Positions 35,640 through 49,339 of a stretch of DNA of 64,000 bases are shown here, piece after piece. Location of the stretch: assembly GCA_947034895.1 (NCBI GenBank), contig OX344761.1, positions 25,556,863 through 25,620,862 of the forward strand, read 5' to 3'. The notes beneath the pieces were generated by a model that worked only from the letters and a program-made list of their open reading frames with translations, searched no databases and was not told the DNA's origin. Origin of the DNA: Rhytidiadelphus loreus (lineage: Eukaryota > Streptophyta > Bryopsida > Hypnales > Hylocomiaceae). Position 1 is the stretch's first letter. Every line of letters starts with the position of its first letter. The translations under genes were made by a program, and so were the position numbers.

Positions 35640-37404
35640 TACTACAAGGGAAACTGTGACCTCATTGATAAGAATTTGACAAAATTCTATCAACTGTCCC
35701 ATCAATTAGGACACCTTGATTTGGATGCTTAGTTGACATACTTTTGTCAATTTGGCTATCATATAGGACACAAATATACATCAGCAAGGAACATTGAGAT
35801 GATGACACGTGCCACCCAGGTAACATACACATGGACAACACCGTGGAAAATTTCTACTAAAGTTACAAAAGTAAATTTTTATAAATCCAATTTCTTTTCC
35901 ACAAGTATTCAAACTCTTTTCAATTTCGTGGACAATATTTGGAATTGAAGGATGAATGTGAATTGAGCTTCACATGTGCAAGATGATACTATGAAGAAGC
36001 CTTGTATACTTATACTAAACTAGTGTATATGTGATGACAATCGATATGGGTTATGTAAAACTTCTTGTTTTCTCTTATTCAAAGGTTATTCTCTTTTGCA
36101 AAAATGTCTATAACTTTTACATTAAAACTTCAAAGTGAAAAATTATTTTTGTGCAAGTATTCATAGTTAATCACTTTTTGAAATAAGTTAGTTCAGTGTG
36201 CCTAATTTAGCCTTGAAAGTCTGAACACAACACATTTTTAACCCCTCATCGCCTAAAGTCCATTTGAGTTCAAAAACATCATTGATTACGAAGTATTATA
36301 GATGTCAATGTCACTAAATTATAGAGATCTCAACCATACAATCTTGTAGTGTACATGTTGTAAATGATGTGGGTCAAATTTGGAGTCATTTGACCGCTTA
36401 GATTGCAAGATTATAAGGTTCTAGTGTTGAAAAAGATCCTGAAGTTATTCTAAAAACACATTTGGAGGTGAAATTTGATTTCTAAACCTACTCAAATGGA
36501 AAAATTTTAATCTACAAAGTGATTCAAAACCAAAAGTCAAACACTTCAGTGGAAAAAAAATCACTCAATTGACTCATTGCGTTTGCAAAATTGTTTTGAA
36601 ACGTCAAAAAACAGTGAAAAAAGTAGCAAAAAACACATCTATGGCTGAACCTACCTCTACTAAAATGCTCCTCAGTCAATCATAACTTCTTGGATTGATA
36701 TGAAATTCTTACCACAAGAACTACACTAGTATCCGCAACTTTTACAACAAAATTTATTGAAAAAAAACTTTTTGAAGAAGTTATAAGCCGCCAAAGTTCA
36801 CTGTACCGCAGAATTGTCTAGATTTTTAGCTTCAAATTGCTCCCAAGCATTCAAAACAACTTGGATTGACATGAATCTTTTACCACAATCACTAGACTTC
36901 AAGGGGAACATAACACAACAAATTTTATTGAAAACAAACATTAGATGAAGGAGATACAAACCCCTAAAGTTGCAGCCTTCAAATGCAGTTTGGTGAATTC
37001 AAATTGAACCTGTGAACTTTGATTAGCTTCCAATAAATCAATAAAGCTTGGATTGATCTAAAAAATTTATTACATAAACTAGAAGAGAAAGCGCAACTTT
37101 ACCAACAAGTTTTATTGAATTTGGACATTAGATGCAAAAGTTACAACACTTTCAATTTTCTGTGAGGACACTATTCGTCCCCTCCGGAAAATTGAAAGTG
37201 TTGTAACTTTTGAGTTGACAAAAACACCAAATTAAAAAAATAAGGAACATTGAGTTGACAAAAACACCAAATTGACAAACAATTGACAAAAACACAGAAT
37301 TCTTGTCCAAATTGACAAAATAATATGTGAATCAAGCGCTGGTTGTCAGTTTGGACAAAAATTTGTAAATTTTTTGTCATTTTTGTCACAATTTCCTTGT
37401 AGTG
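35640..37404. mobile_element. Non-autonomous CACTA-type DNA transposon
   Basis: The ends are TACTACAAGGGAAACTGTGA on the left and the inverse GTCACAATTTCCTTGTAGTG on the right. The right end is the canonical CACTACAAG start; the left has T for the first C. The flanking triplets are TAC and TAA, a possible 3-bp target duplication with one change. The element interrupts Copia reverse transcriptase sequence that reads on at both sides. The 1.76-kb interior is AT-rich without a transposase. Confidence 0.8.
37133..37210. repeat. Subterminal hairpin inside the CACTA element
   Basis: GTTACAACACTTTCAATTTT and its inverse AAAATTGAAAGTGTTGTAAC flank a loop of about 27 bp (TGTGAGGACACTATTCGTCC...). Arms of about 25 bp are nearly perfect. 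CACTA elements carry subterminal repeats bound by their transposase; this may be one, or a small nested foldback. Confidence 0.75.
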
Positions 37405-38010
37405 TAATTGTAAAGAGTTGCAAAAGCTAATAAAAGTTGGAGAGATGTCATTTTAATGACGGGTGAATAAGTATCTGCATAATCAATGCCAGTGTGTTGA
37501 GAAAATCCACAAGTAACAAAACAAGCTTTGTATCGAATGAGAATACCGTCGGAATTGTATTTGTGTCAATAAAGCCATTTTGTGCTCACAATGGAGCAAT
37601 CTAATGGTGGATCAACTAAGTTCCAAGTTCCATTTTGCATTAACGAACTATATTCATAGTTCATAGCTTCTTGCCAATGATGAGCATCAGCACTAGAAAG
37701 AGCTTCTTATACAATAGTTGGCTCATTTAAAGTAGTCAAGAAAGCATATGAAATTTTTTGTTCATCGTGGTATTTAGTGGAACTCCAGGTCCCTTTATTT
37801 TTTACAAGAAGAAATTTGTTGGGGTGAAGAAGGTGGAGACTGTTGCAGGTGAGAGCAAGAATGAGCACTCAATTGTCTAGATTGAAAAGATAAAGGGATA
37901 GAACTTGGATTCTGATAGATAAAGGATGGTCCTAGAGATGCTTCGGCATCTAGCAACATGGGAGGCATTGAAGAATCAAAGTGAAGATTGGTGGTGGACT
38001 ATTTGAAGGC

Positions 38011-38661
38011 CTTATTCATTATTTTGAGACAAGTTTGAGTCTCATTGTAATTTATTCTATATTTAGAGTGCATTTAGTGTTCATTAAATTGAGACTATTC
38101 AATAAATTGAGACTCAAAAATGTCAAAACACTATTTTATTTGTTTAGGATTTAGTAAAAAAAGGAGCTAGTACAACTAACAACTAACATTTTTATTTGTT
38201 TAATTCATTATAAGCATAGAAATAAAATAGATGAAGATGTTATACTTAAAGTAAAACATTTCCTTAAAATTGAGAGTACCTTGTGTGAAAATACCTTGAA
38301 GAACATACTAATCTACATATTTCTAGAACGATACATTTCGCTTTATATACATGGCAACAAAATAGAAGTTCGAAAAAAAAGTGAATGCATTATACTTTAA
38401 TGCAATAATAAGGATGAAAATATACTATTAATAGAAATGAAGAGTTTTACATGGCCATAATATCATAATATTGTCTACACAACATATACTTGCAAATCTC
38501 TTAAAACGTTAACATGCAAAATTCATAGTTTGTCCCAATCATGGCAACAAGAATAGTTCACTGGCTAACATAGCTACGAACTATTCTTCTTCTCCAACCA
38601 AGGAAGCACCATTGCTTGAATTAGACACAAAGGCCTCCACTGATGATTTGATGATGTTGAT
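38011..38661. other. AT-rich gap
   Basis: This lies between the Copia remnant and the 3' end of DUF7869 copy 2. I see no gene in it. It presumably contains the 3' UTR of copy 2. Confidence 0.4.
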
Positions 38662-41454
38662 CTACGGCTTTGGAATTGTAACTTTTGTAATAACTTGAGG
38701 TTGATCTTCGGCCCCCCTTTTTCCACGTGGCTTAAAAGCTGTCATTATACAATCCGTATTTGACCAATACGGTGGGATGACACGGTCCTTGCGCCACACA
38801 TTCCCTGCTTTTGTATCCCATCCAGCATATGTATCCAAATCAATGTGATGACCAGAAACAAGTGTCCAATATTGAATTTGGATTTGATGAATATGCCCTG
38901 GATCTGGATTCGGATTTGTCAGCGCCCTTGCCAGCCAAAACGGCTTTGGATCTTCATCAGCGAGACGTACTACTACAAAATAACCTGCAAATACATCACA
39001 TGCAATACGGAATGAAGGTCTAGGTCGATCACGTCTGCATCCAACAAAAGGTGGATCCTTCGCAAACTCTTCACGCACTGTGCCATCTTCTCGCCTTGTG
39101 TCTTCCGGTTCTTCCGTGACCCTAGAAGCCGGCCAAAATCCATCTTTTAAGGTCTCACGCACCAGTAGTGGTTCATCTAGAGCGGTTCTCACGCCCTTCC
39201 AATAATCTTTTATGGGGTCATTCTTTCGCCCAAAAGATCCAGAATCTTCGTTGTTGGCCATTCTATTCCAATGTGCAATGAAACCATCCAAACCCTTTTT
39301 GATCTCTCCCAATGATTTCATCTGCTGGGGAGCCAAAGGTGGTGGAGAACCGCTCGGCACTTTGGGACGCCCATCTTCAGTTTCCGCCCATAAGCGAATT
39401 CCTCTACCATGTTGTGGCAACCAGTCCTTGTCTGTACACAAGTTCTTGTACTCCATCAAAGGCCATCCACTTGAATCCATGTAGAATTTGAATTGTTGTG
39501 ATGTTGAATGACCTTCCAAAAAATCCCTGCCTGTACCCAAGTATCCTTGCACAAACTGCTTGGAATCAGAAACTTCTTCAATGAAACGAGGAATGACAGG
39601 GTGGGTTTCACAGTCCATAAAGGATTTCATGAGCTTGGGAAGTGTAGGATAATCCTTGCTCTTCAACATTGTGCTCCACCTACCAAAAAGAGCATCAATG
39701 TCTTCATGAGTGTGGCCAACAATGAGGAAGTTAATATATATTTCGCGGAAAATGCCTTTGTAAACCATTAGAGAGCAAAAAGCAAAAACCCATCGATTCT
39801 TGTTGTCCCCTGAGGCATTGTCAAGTTGGAGGGCCAATATCGGCGGCAAAGGCTTACAAGGGATTGGTTCTTTAGGAGGAGGAAAGAGAGAATCTAAGCA
39901 AATGTTTGAGCCCTCCAACAACGCATGAGTTAAAGTGGATTGGCTCCTCTCCTCAGAAAATAGTATACGCGATGAATTCTTGGGCTCTTCTTCAAGATCA
40001 CGCAACAACCTCGCAATAGATCCAACAGTATGATTTGAGTCCGTTGGAAAAATGTCTAAGCCGTAGTGAGCATACCGAACATCGCCATGACTGTGAGCAA
40101 TCATACCCGTTATAGCCACATGCATTTTCATAAAAGAATCAGTTGCTTTTGTCTTGTGAGAAAAGTGAGGTGAGGCGGTCTTGGAGTAATCCATTGTTTC
40201 ATGGATGATGCACAACATTTTCTCAGGAAATTCCTCAGATATTTGCCTAAACCCATAATAAAGTTCCCTGTAGGCCTTTTGCCCACTAAGATGGGTAGTT
40301 AAAATTCTCCCCCATTTGTCTTGCGCAATGGACAACGGAGTACAAGCACTCTTCAATTGCTTGTACGTATCGCACAAACCACATCTAGAGAAAGACTCTC
40401 CGAGAGCCTTTGCAGCATATTCAGAGAAAGATGCACGCCGAATGTTGCTTAAACCACTAGAGGAGATTGGAGGCAAATTGAATGCTTCATTAGCCTTGTT
40501 GATTTTTGGAAGTTGCTCACTCCAACGAAACGCTGATGGCAAAACCATTGCAGGGACTTTCTCCCCAGAATCTAGTGTTCTTGATTTGTGTGGCATTTTG
40601 TTGGCTTCACCTACAATCAACGTCCGAAGTGTAGCGATTGCTTGTAGAGTTTGTGTACGAGGTTTTTTCAATCCCAAATTCCCATGTGCCTCTGCTTCCT
40701 TCCCCTCTTTGTCCATGTGCTTGAACTTGTAGAAGGTAGCTTTTGAAATCCCATGGATGGTCCACCACGCAGTGAGACATACATCAATGTTTCTCAAAGT
40801 TATCCATTCCTTTCCAACAGTGTCTTTGCGCGACTGCCTATGTGCTTCAAGAAGGCAAAGCTTGCGGACATACACTCCACCTTTCACATGCAGTTGATAC
40901 CGTATAGACTCAATTTCATGACGCGGGAAATGTTGTGTGCAATTCTTCTGGCAACATGGTTTTGTAGACACTTCAATAATTGCTTGTGGAGTAAGAAGGG
41001 TTTGTTTTTTGGGAGGCAGGACTTCCTCCCTCCTCTCCCGAGAAGTTTCATAAGAACGTACACCAACCCAAATGCGGCGGTTCAGGGCATTCATAGTTGT
41101 ATTGTATATATGTGTCTGGTCATGGTCATACAAACTGATACCATTCAAGAACACTTGCTTGATGCGCCATGCCTTCATTGACCATATCCACCCTGAAGAG
41201 ACTTCTGGCTCGCACAATGACTCTGCAATTTGCACTGCAACACGGTCATCACCTAGGGGTTTCCCATCACTGTCAATGACAAGATCAACATCAACACTTT
41301 GGCAAACTCCTTTTGCAACGTCAGCTCCTGCTTCATTTCTTAGGGTGACACACTTCGTAATCCAGGATTACCAAGGCAACCCCTTGCAGACAACAACACC
41401 AGCAGGTAATATGGGTACTGGAACCGCAAATTCATCAAGTCCATGAATATCCAT
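38662..41454 (-). CDS. DUF7869-type transposase-like protein, unit 2 copy (nearly intact)
   Basis: The likely start is ATG 41454 (MDIHGLDEFAVPVP), one base after a TTTGCAG acceptor. One TAA (41368-41370) follows codon 28; after it the frame is open for about 900 codons to the stop at 38662. Counting residues from 41235: a Cys/His cluster near 92 (CCQKNCTQHFPRHE), a second Cys block near 283 (CGLCDTYKQLKSAC), HSHGDVRYAHYGLDIF near 378, QLDNASGDNKNRWVF near 468, and LIVGHTHEDIDALFGRW near 503. The C-terminal part (YFVVVRLADEDPKPFWLARA) looks like a chromo- or SH3-like module (inference). It is homologous to unit 1 copy 1 but lacks that copy's 145-bp intron. By family pattern it is a nuclease or transposase; the catalytic residues are not proven. 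The TAA may be a decay mutation (CAA to TAA). Confidence 0.7.
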
Positions 41455-41486
41455 TCTGCAAACAATTAGATGACATTAGAAAGATT

Positions 41487-42505
41487 AATCTTCGAATCGA
41501 CGATAAACAAATTGCAAATGTAAAATGCAAGTCACGAAATTCTTTCCAAATTGTAATCAAACTTGTCATAACCAGATTTTGATGTGATTAGTGGATCATC
41601 AATATAAACTATAACGTGGATCATCGATCATTGACTCGACGATAATCAGTTATAGTTTAAATTCTTCAGTATAAAAGAAAAAGCACAGGACTTCAAATTT
41701 CAGGCAATTACTCTATTAGAATCATTCACTACGTGAATTAACACTTTCACTAAAGCACAATACCTGAACTTCATGATGAACATAATCCATGCAAATACAG
41801 TCAACTCAAGGATGAAGTAATAATCATTAATATTCATTACTAAAAATGTATGGGACGATACCAGTAATCATCATGTCATCTCAAAGAACAAGAAATTATA
41901 CACAATTGCACAAGAATGATATATCTGTCTAGTATATAGATTTTTCGATTGAAGATGAATACGATAGCTTTACTACAGGAGTGTACATCGATGTAAACCT
42001 AGTTAGTGTCCTTGACTAAAGGAGAACTCAAACTTATCCTCGAGTCGAGGATAAGATCAAGTAGGTAATGGCAAAGCACTATTCCAAGACTCCATTGTAA
42101 ACATACAAAAAAACGGGATGGAATTCTTTAATTTTTGGCTATAGAATTAATTAAATAAACTATATTTCCAAAATAATTATTATCCAATCCATTATATATA
42201 CTTTGAAACCCTCGCTCAAAACAGTTTTTGCGTAAGACTTCATTAGTGGGAAAGCTACTATCGTTGCTTCGATGATACTTTTCAGAATGAGGTGGAAATG
42301 GAATTTCGCCAAATCCGGGATTCCCGAGGCATTCACTATAAGATTTATATCGTCGAGTTGATGATAACCCTCCAAAATTTGTTGGAGAATTGGTATGCTG
42401 GATTCCAATATGAACCTCCATAATTCGGTGTTCAAGGGTATTGTCGACTTAACTATGACTCTGATATATTCATTAGTGAATGTTGTTATCGTCGACTCGA
42501 CGATA
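41487..42505. repeat. Type-2 palindromes upstream of DUF7869 copy 2 (7 sites)
   Basis: The 19-bp sites resemble TATCGTCGASTCGACGATA. Starts are 41487 (left half changed), about 41620 (degenerate, inside a wider inverted repeat 41602-41660 with TAAACTATAAC arms), 42035 (TATCCTCGAGTCGAGGATA; extends to a perfect 23-bp palindrome at 42033-42055), 42259, 42348, 42439 (degenerate) and 42487 (perfect). Paired changes (CCTCGA with TCGAGG) keep the symmetry. They lie just upstream of an acceptor at 41456-41457 and so probably in a 5'-UTR intron. Confidence 0.85.
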
Positions 42506-42609
42506 CCCTGTATACAATACATTATAAATACACAGAACATATCCCGGATTTTACGTCGTATTAATCGGAAGTTCACAAACCAAGTGAAAGCGATAGAATT
42601 CACGCACAC

Positions 42610-45600
42610 ATTTTCTTTTCATAGCACAAGTCCCTAAACTCATTGATTACTACAAACAAACAAATACTAACATTACAAATATGAACATACAATCATTTTC
42701 TAAACGACTCGAAGCACAAACATGTAGAGAAAGATGAGTACTACGGAAAATCCCAAATCAAAATACAACTTACTAGCTATGAGAATGAAGGACCACGGGA
42801 GGGATTCCACAACTCTCCACAGACTGTATAACCAGCAATAGAGAAACAAAGACTTCTTGGGAAATAAGTAGAGAACGTGGTGTCCACAAGTGCTACAGTT
42901 GCAACAAAATGAGGAGAAAAACTTCAGGTGCGCGGGTCCAAAGCGAATTCGAGCGCGCAACATGAAGGTACCCAATAGAAACTAGAAATCTCTACCGTAG
43001 GAAAGGCAGGAAAGAATGGGCGCGAACATTTCAGATTTCAAAATTTTTAGAAATCAACGGCATATGAACGGCTCATTCATGCACTTGCACTGACAACAAG
43101 AATTAAATGCTTTCCGTTTTCGGGAGCGCTTTTGAAGACTTTTCGATAAGAATACAAAAAAAAGATTCCTCTCCTTCACTGTTGCCCTGCATTTCCGTAT
43201 TCCGTTGACCTCGAGAAGATGCGCTTCACTGTCAGACCATCAAAAACTTAAGTGCCATCCTTTTAGGAGTGCTTTCTTGCGATTTTGTCAAATTGAGACT
43301 CAGCCTTTTACCATGATTTCAGGGTTTTAAACAAGTGGGTATGGATTTAGGGTTTAGGGTTTATAGGGTTATTAGCGTTTATTGTTTTGAGTATTTGACC
43401 TCTTATCTTCAGAGGTCAAATTTCCCATTATGTGACTCTATAAAATACAAAAAAAATTTGCAAGGAGTGCAGAATTTCCTAAAATCATGTTTGTTTGCCA
43501 TATTTACCCCTAAATGCCCAAGATCTGTTTTAGCCTCTAAGAATTTGCTCTGAATTGGACTACAAGACAACTTTCAGGTATGTTGAGTCATTTGCAAAAA
43601 AATGTAACCTTACAAAATTAAAGTAGACATGTTTAACATTTCAAAGAAAAAAAAAACAAGAATATCATTTAACGGTTGAAGGATTATAATGTTTCATCAT
43701 GAAGGTGTTAAAACTATGAATATCTTTGAATTCTCTTTTTGCATGTGGAATCTACAAAATTGGTGACCAAGAAAAGCTTGAGAAGTTCATGTCATTTTAG
43801 GTTCACAAGTTTAGTGAAAATAGATGAAAAAACAACATTAAGAAAGGAAAGAGTATTCAAATAACTAATAACTACATTTGTGTTTGAAGCTCATCCTAAA
43901 GTTTAATAGTGAATGTGCGTATAATGAAGTTGAGGATTATAGTTCAAATGAACTTCACCTTGTCTAACAATGTTTTTCGCAGAATTGTAGAAGTTGCATT
44001 ACAATATTCATCCTATAGATTCATTTTTGAATAATTAAGATGCTTACATAATAATAAATTTAGGGTTCAAAGTAGTGTTCAATAAACTAAAATTGGTCAT
44101 GCACTTAACTATACATCTTATAACTTTTTTTTTTTTTCTTCTTCTTCATATGAATTAAATACATTTAATTTTTTGAACTACAAGGCATGGAATTTCATGT
44201 TCATGAGTTATTCACCTTGGAAATAAAAAACAATAGTGTTCATTGAAATGAATTCTATCACAAATTGTGCATCTCCTAAACATTGAAAACTTCTACATGT
44301 ATTTTAACCAACTAAAGTGTACTTTAAGATCAATACTATTTGATACTAGTGTTGAAGGAATTCAACCATGACTTCTAGTTTATAAATCCAAGGAACAAAA
44401 TTAATGGCATGCAATATATGTGTCAATGGGGGCCCAAAAATAGAGATAAGTTCTAAATACTATTGAGATGGAGGGTCCATGATCAAATAAAGTTAATGCT
44501 GATATTTTTTGTGATGTACCATCTAATTCCGACGTAAAAAGAATCATTCTATGACCGGTACTGTAGAAACCTAAGCCCAAAAATACATGGCATACAATAC
44601 GTGTTACAAGATGGGTCCAAAAAATTGAAATAGGTTGCATATTTATGATTACAAGGAGTTGAGGAAGAAGTTATTTACATGAGGTACATATTGTATTTGT
44701 TTATTAGTAGTGAACAATTGGAAAAACTCAGGATCCCTTTAAATTTTGTTCCTGATTTTGTAAATTAGAGCTTTGGTTATGTACATTGACACCAGTCATA
44801 AGAATGTTATGGGCAATGCTCGTTTAGGGGGAAAATACGCTTGTTATTGAAAATATAATCTATTCGAATATTTTTTTGGAGCAATTATTATATTTTTTTA
44901 CAAAAAAATTTACAAAGGCTTAGGGTGGTTTTCGAGAACAATATTATCATGGAGATAAAAATAAATTAATTGGTCTTACTTGTAAGAACTTTCGAGTGAT
45001 TTCTTCAACATTGACCATACTTGTACTTCTTGTTTTTTAAACTACACACATTAAAGAATTGTTTCAAGTGTGCTAGCATGGATTGATTATGACTATGACA
45101 TATATAAAGGGTCACAATTGCAAAGACCATAATTAATTGCAATGTCCTAATACAATCATGGTGCATTTTGAAGTGAGTTATGCTTCAAATCATGGATAAA
45201 GATGCCCCAATGGTAAACATCATTACTTCTTTGTACAAAGTGTGTTATTAATTATTTCAATGTTTTATTCAACTAAATTAATAAAGAATTAAAGATTGAC
45301 TAACTATGGTTAGAAATAATAAGTAAGTAGGGCGTCAAGTTTTTCCTTCGCCCTTCATTTAAGGTACATAACATCCACTTTAAGTGAACTATAGCCTAAG
45401 GTTGTTCCAAAGGTCCTCACTATTTTAAATTAAAGAAGAAAATAAGAGTAATTTTAAATGGTCATGACATCAAACTCTTCTAAATTCTTTTAATTTAAAC
45501 AATTTATGTTGTACAACGTCTTCCTCGATTAAGAATTGTTTTGATATTATTTTGTAATGTAATTCTACAATCTTCGCAAAACTTACAACAGGGTTTATTT

Positions 45601-46590
45601 TATAAGTCACATACTTAGAAGGAATTCAAGTTCACATAAATATGTCAAAGTTTTATACGTTTGACAGAAGTAGAATTTTGTAAGGGTTTATGGTATACTA
45701 TAATTCTATAATTTCTTGTTCGAAGATAAAACATGAAAACAATGAGGCATGCTCTGTAATTTTATAATAATAGAAGCCCAAAGCGTCTTACAATAAACAA
45801 GACGCCTAAAATTGATGCCTATCATTATTTTTAATGATAGTTACATTTTCTTCATGAGATGGAGGATTTTTCTTTTGAGGACCAGTTCTACTTAAAGTAC
45901 AGCTTACAAGCATCATCTTCATATCCACTAGGAAACTATAAAACAAATTGGTTTTCTTGAAAATAATGCTCATGCATTCAACATGTGTGAGTTATTTACA
46001 ACTTCTACATATTATTTTTTTTTAACTTCTTCACATTTCTTTCAAGACACAAAAAGACTATTTTTTTGTTGTATTCAAGGTGATGGGAGTCCCAAGAATT
46101 TTCAGAAGCACGTACTGGACGTGAAATTAATGTACAAGACATCTACTTGTCATACAAATTTTGGGACAGTAAATACTTGTAGAGGTTTCCTGGATCATTG
46201 AAAACCATTTGCATAGTTGAGTTTTGCTATTTTAGGTGTATTTACCTTGTTGGAAGTAGTAAAAACTATAAATTGTACACTTTTTATGTAGCCTTGGTAG
46301 AAGCCCTTTTCTTTTACTTCTTTACCAAGTGCCATGATGTTCATCATTTCAAAATTGGTGAAGCATTGTATATCTATAGTCATCCATGTTTTGGACCCAC
46401 AAAGATTTTTCAGTCCTATTTATGTAAATATTTAAGCACATTTGGCAATTTCGTCCATATTTTAAATAGAAAGAGGAAATTCAAGGCAAATTTTTTTTAC
46501 TTCTACTTGGTGACAAATACACATATATTTATAAATGATGAAATCTGGCCCCATGGTGCCAATCCCCCAAAGGGTGCATCATTGGATTCA
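42610..46590. other. Region between the two unit-2 genes, AT-rich
   Basis: I see no convincing gene. A TTTAGGGTTTAGGGTTTATAG run at about 43348 resembles plant telo-boxes and may mark the promoter of the minus-strand DUF7869 gene. ORFs at 42700-42975 and 46198-46689 have no family motif. The word ACTTGTAGAGGTTTCCTGGA occurs at about 46169 and again at about 47214, flanking the GC-rich leader. Confidence 0.45.
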
Positions 46591-46689
46591 AGGCATTTTC
46601 TTTTAGGCTCGGTAATCGGGGCTCAGTGTCAGGTTCAGAAACTTGGTTTGGGAACCTGCGTCGGCGGTACATTTGGAGGCTCGGCGTAG

Positions 46690-47004
46690 GGTAGGGGAGT
46701 CTTCTCTCTCCTCCGAATTCGGCTTAGGGTTTTGCCCGCTCCAGCTCCTCCTCGTTCCTGCTCTCGTGCTGGTTTAGGCTGCTCCAACACTTCCTCGCTC
46801 TAGCTCCTCCGCACTCCAGCTCCTCCTTTTGCTTCTGCTACTGTCGTTGCTGCTCTCGTGCTTCGGCGTTGCTGCGTTAGGCTGCTCTAGCTCTTCCTCG
46901 CTCTAGCTCCTCCGCGCTCCAGCTCCTCCTTTTCCTTCTGCTGCTGTCGTTGTTGTTGTCGTGCTTCGGCGTTGCTGGGGCGCCCCGTTCCTGCCGCGGA
47001 GTTG
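46690..47004 (+). other. GC-rich leader, putative 5' UTR of the unit-2 ParB-like gene
   Basis: A plus-strand leader with repeated CTCCAGCTCCTCC and TCGTGCTTCGGCGTTGCTG words follows a telo-box (GCTTAGGGTTTTGCC, about 46724). A donor GGAGTTG|GTACGT occurs at 47005. The first acceptor before the coding exon is ATATCTCAG at 52446. The intron between them would hold LTR element A and three type-2 palindromes. Confidence 0.4.
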
Positions 47005-49339
47005 GTACGTTCAGTTTCAAATTTGCGCCCTTGTTGTTCCTCTCTTTTTGTGTTGTCCGCTGTGTTTTCTGTTGTTGTTTTCTTCATTGCAGGGTTGGTG
47101 CTTAGGGTATTGTAGGATTGACTAGGACTGTGAGTGAGAGGTTAGATTTCGAGAAGTTCAAGTTCTTTTCCTTCATTTTTCAACTTCAGTGACTATGAGT
47201 GTGAGGTTGGTTAAACTTGTAGAGGTTTCCTGGATTGTAGAAGTGTGTGAGCCCCAAATTCGTCACTTGGGACTCATTGTTTTCTTTTTTTTTAGTTTAT
47301 TACAAATTAAGGCATAAAGTACTACAAAAAGCCCAAAAAAGAGTGTAGAACCAAAATAGGTATGTCACGTACCAATATAGCATTTGGTCATAAATAGCCT
47401 TTTATCCATAGATTACCCATAAAACCCACTTGTATATAGGTTAGAACCCGTAATTAGTGGGAAACAATAGGGCTACTAGGAACTTACCCAAAATAGCCCA
47501 AACCTAGTGCATGTGACCAGGATAGGCTAAATTAGTCTTAGGAGAGTTAGGGGGGTCCCCACGTAAATCTCCAAAGATAGGTTCTAGTTTCCCCATTCCA
47601 TCGATGAAACATTAGAAATCCCAATTGTTAGCTTGCAGGTGTTACTTGTCCCAGACAGGCCACATGGAGGAATCCACAGCCGCCGAATAGTGTTCTCGGA
47701 TCTGGAACATGTCGGGACACCCACGGCAAAACCCATTCGCCAAGATTCCCTCACATGTGAAAGATTCCCTAACTGCCGGTGATTCAACCGAAGTCAGTTT
47801 TCACCTCGCCACCAACTGTGTGCCAGAATAGCCTAAGACTTGGCACGTGGCTTGGAGGACTCCATGAGAGGTTCCCAAAAAGTCTTGGTTTTTTCTGATC
47901 TCCAAAGGATCTTTTTCCGAGCAGTCAACCACCAAAGGCCACGTTGGGAAATTCATGGAAAATACCCAGGCCGCGGTAAAATCTCACTAAAAATTAGATT
48001 AGCATCTTTTATGTTAATAACGCGCACCGACAAATTTCATGGTGTTCCAATAGCGGGAAGCAGCCGAAACTGACAACATCCCCCCAATTAATAATTACGG
48101 CAAGATCTTTGCGGGGTTGACCGGCGTCCCGGGAGCGTACGAAGTCGAAACAAAGACATCAAGGAGCCTTTTCTTACTCCCTAGAGCCTCCCCAACAACC
48201 CTAGCTAGTTACCCAAGCCAAAAGAGGTAAACCCCAAAAGTTAGGTTTTTACCCTTTTAATTGGCCCTGGTTGGCACTAGTTTTCGATGGTTTTTTTGTG
48301 ATAGAAATAGGGGGTAGGAGATCCTTTAGGCTAAAAATGGCATTCTGAAGCCATTGGCGCAATCCATTTGCAATTCCGAGCTAAACTCCAAAAGTTAGAG
48401 GTTAGGACCAGCGTAAAACCCAAAATTAGGTGAAAATCTCAAACTTGGATGAAAATCCGGATGGATGAGGTTACTCGTCGAGGGGGGGAGTGGGCCCTTG
48501 GAAACCTATAAAAGGGGGCCCTTCTCTCTCCCAAAACACCCCCAATACTTGTTTTGGGTCCGTGGGTCCAAGTTATCTTGGAATTTTTGGCGTTTCAAGC
48601 CAAAAAACCTCTACGGTGTTTTCGGAGCACTTTTGGCTCCCATTGTCGTTTTATTTCAAGCTCTTTAAAAGTCCTTGAGGTCCTTCCACCTTACCTTGTA
48701 CGTGTACGAGTCAAGCGGTTTCCATCTACTTGCATGTGTTTTCCGTGTATCTTTTGTGTGTCTTGTACTAATCCTAAAGTCACCCCCACCGTACCTTGGC
48801 GATGCCGCTTTGGGGCCTTTAGTACATGAGTATTGCCTTGTTTATGCTTACTTTGTGAATTCGGTTGCCTCTTGTATAAGTCCTAACCATAGTCACCCTT
48901 GCCGTGTTGTTTACGAGTGGACCCCACCACCGTTGAGGTGGCGAAGCTTTGAACCTGTAACCTACCCTAGTCTTAGAGTGTGTGTCAAAAACAGGCCTTA
49001 GACAGCGAAGCTTTGGACCCGGCGGGCGTCACCAGTCTTAGAGTTGGTGTCAAAACCAATTCGACGGCGAAGCTTTGAACCCCCTATACTTTTGGTTCCA
49101 AAGTTTAGTTCCCAAGATCTTCTTGGGAAAAGCCAAAGTTTAGCCCCCAAGAGTGCCCTAGGTGGTAGACAAGTATAGGGAGAAACCCCGCCACTAGCCC
49201 GTTGTTTTGCTAGTTGTTAAAACTTTTTGTCTATTCCCTCTAGGCGGCGAAGCTTTGACCCTGATCTGTCCAATTTTAAGTTGTGTAGTGGGTTCCCATA
49301 CGGGAACCCGGAGAGGAAGGATTGTAGTAAAAATACTTG

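Larger units (their letters stand above)
34985..38010 (-). mobile_element. Copia retrotransposon remnant (reverse transcriptase/RNase H region)
   Basis: The minus strand encodes a degraded Copia polyprotein. At 37400-37740, HHWQEAMNYEYSSL, NGTWNLVDPP and GIDYADTYSPV match the N-terminal reverse transcriptase. At 34990-35640, VIYMIPQLEGFIKPG, KYIHDISNKFHM and MTQIPYKEAIGSFKYL match the later blocks. The YVDD region is damaged and stops are frequent. A CACTA-type element (35640-37404) splits it within the DIHQMDV region. No LTRs were identified. Confidence 0.8.

Noticed and set aside
43345..43370. Internal telomere or chromosome end
   Set aside because: Only two to three repeat units are present, consistent with a telo-box rather than a telomere.
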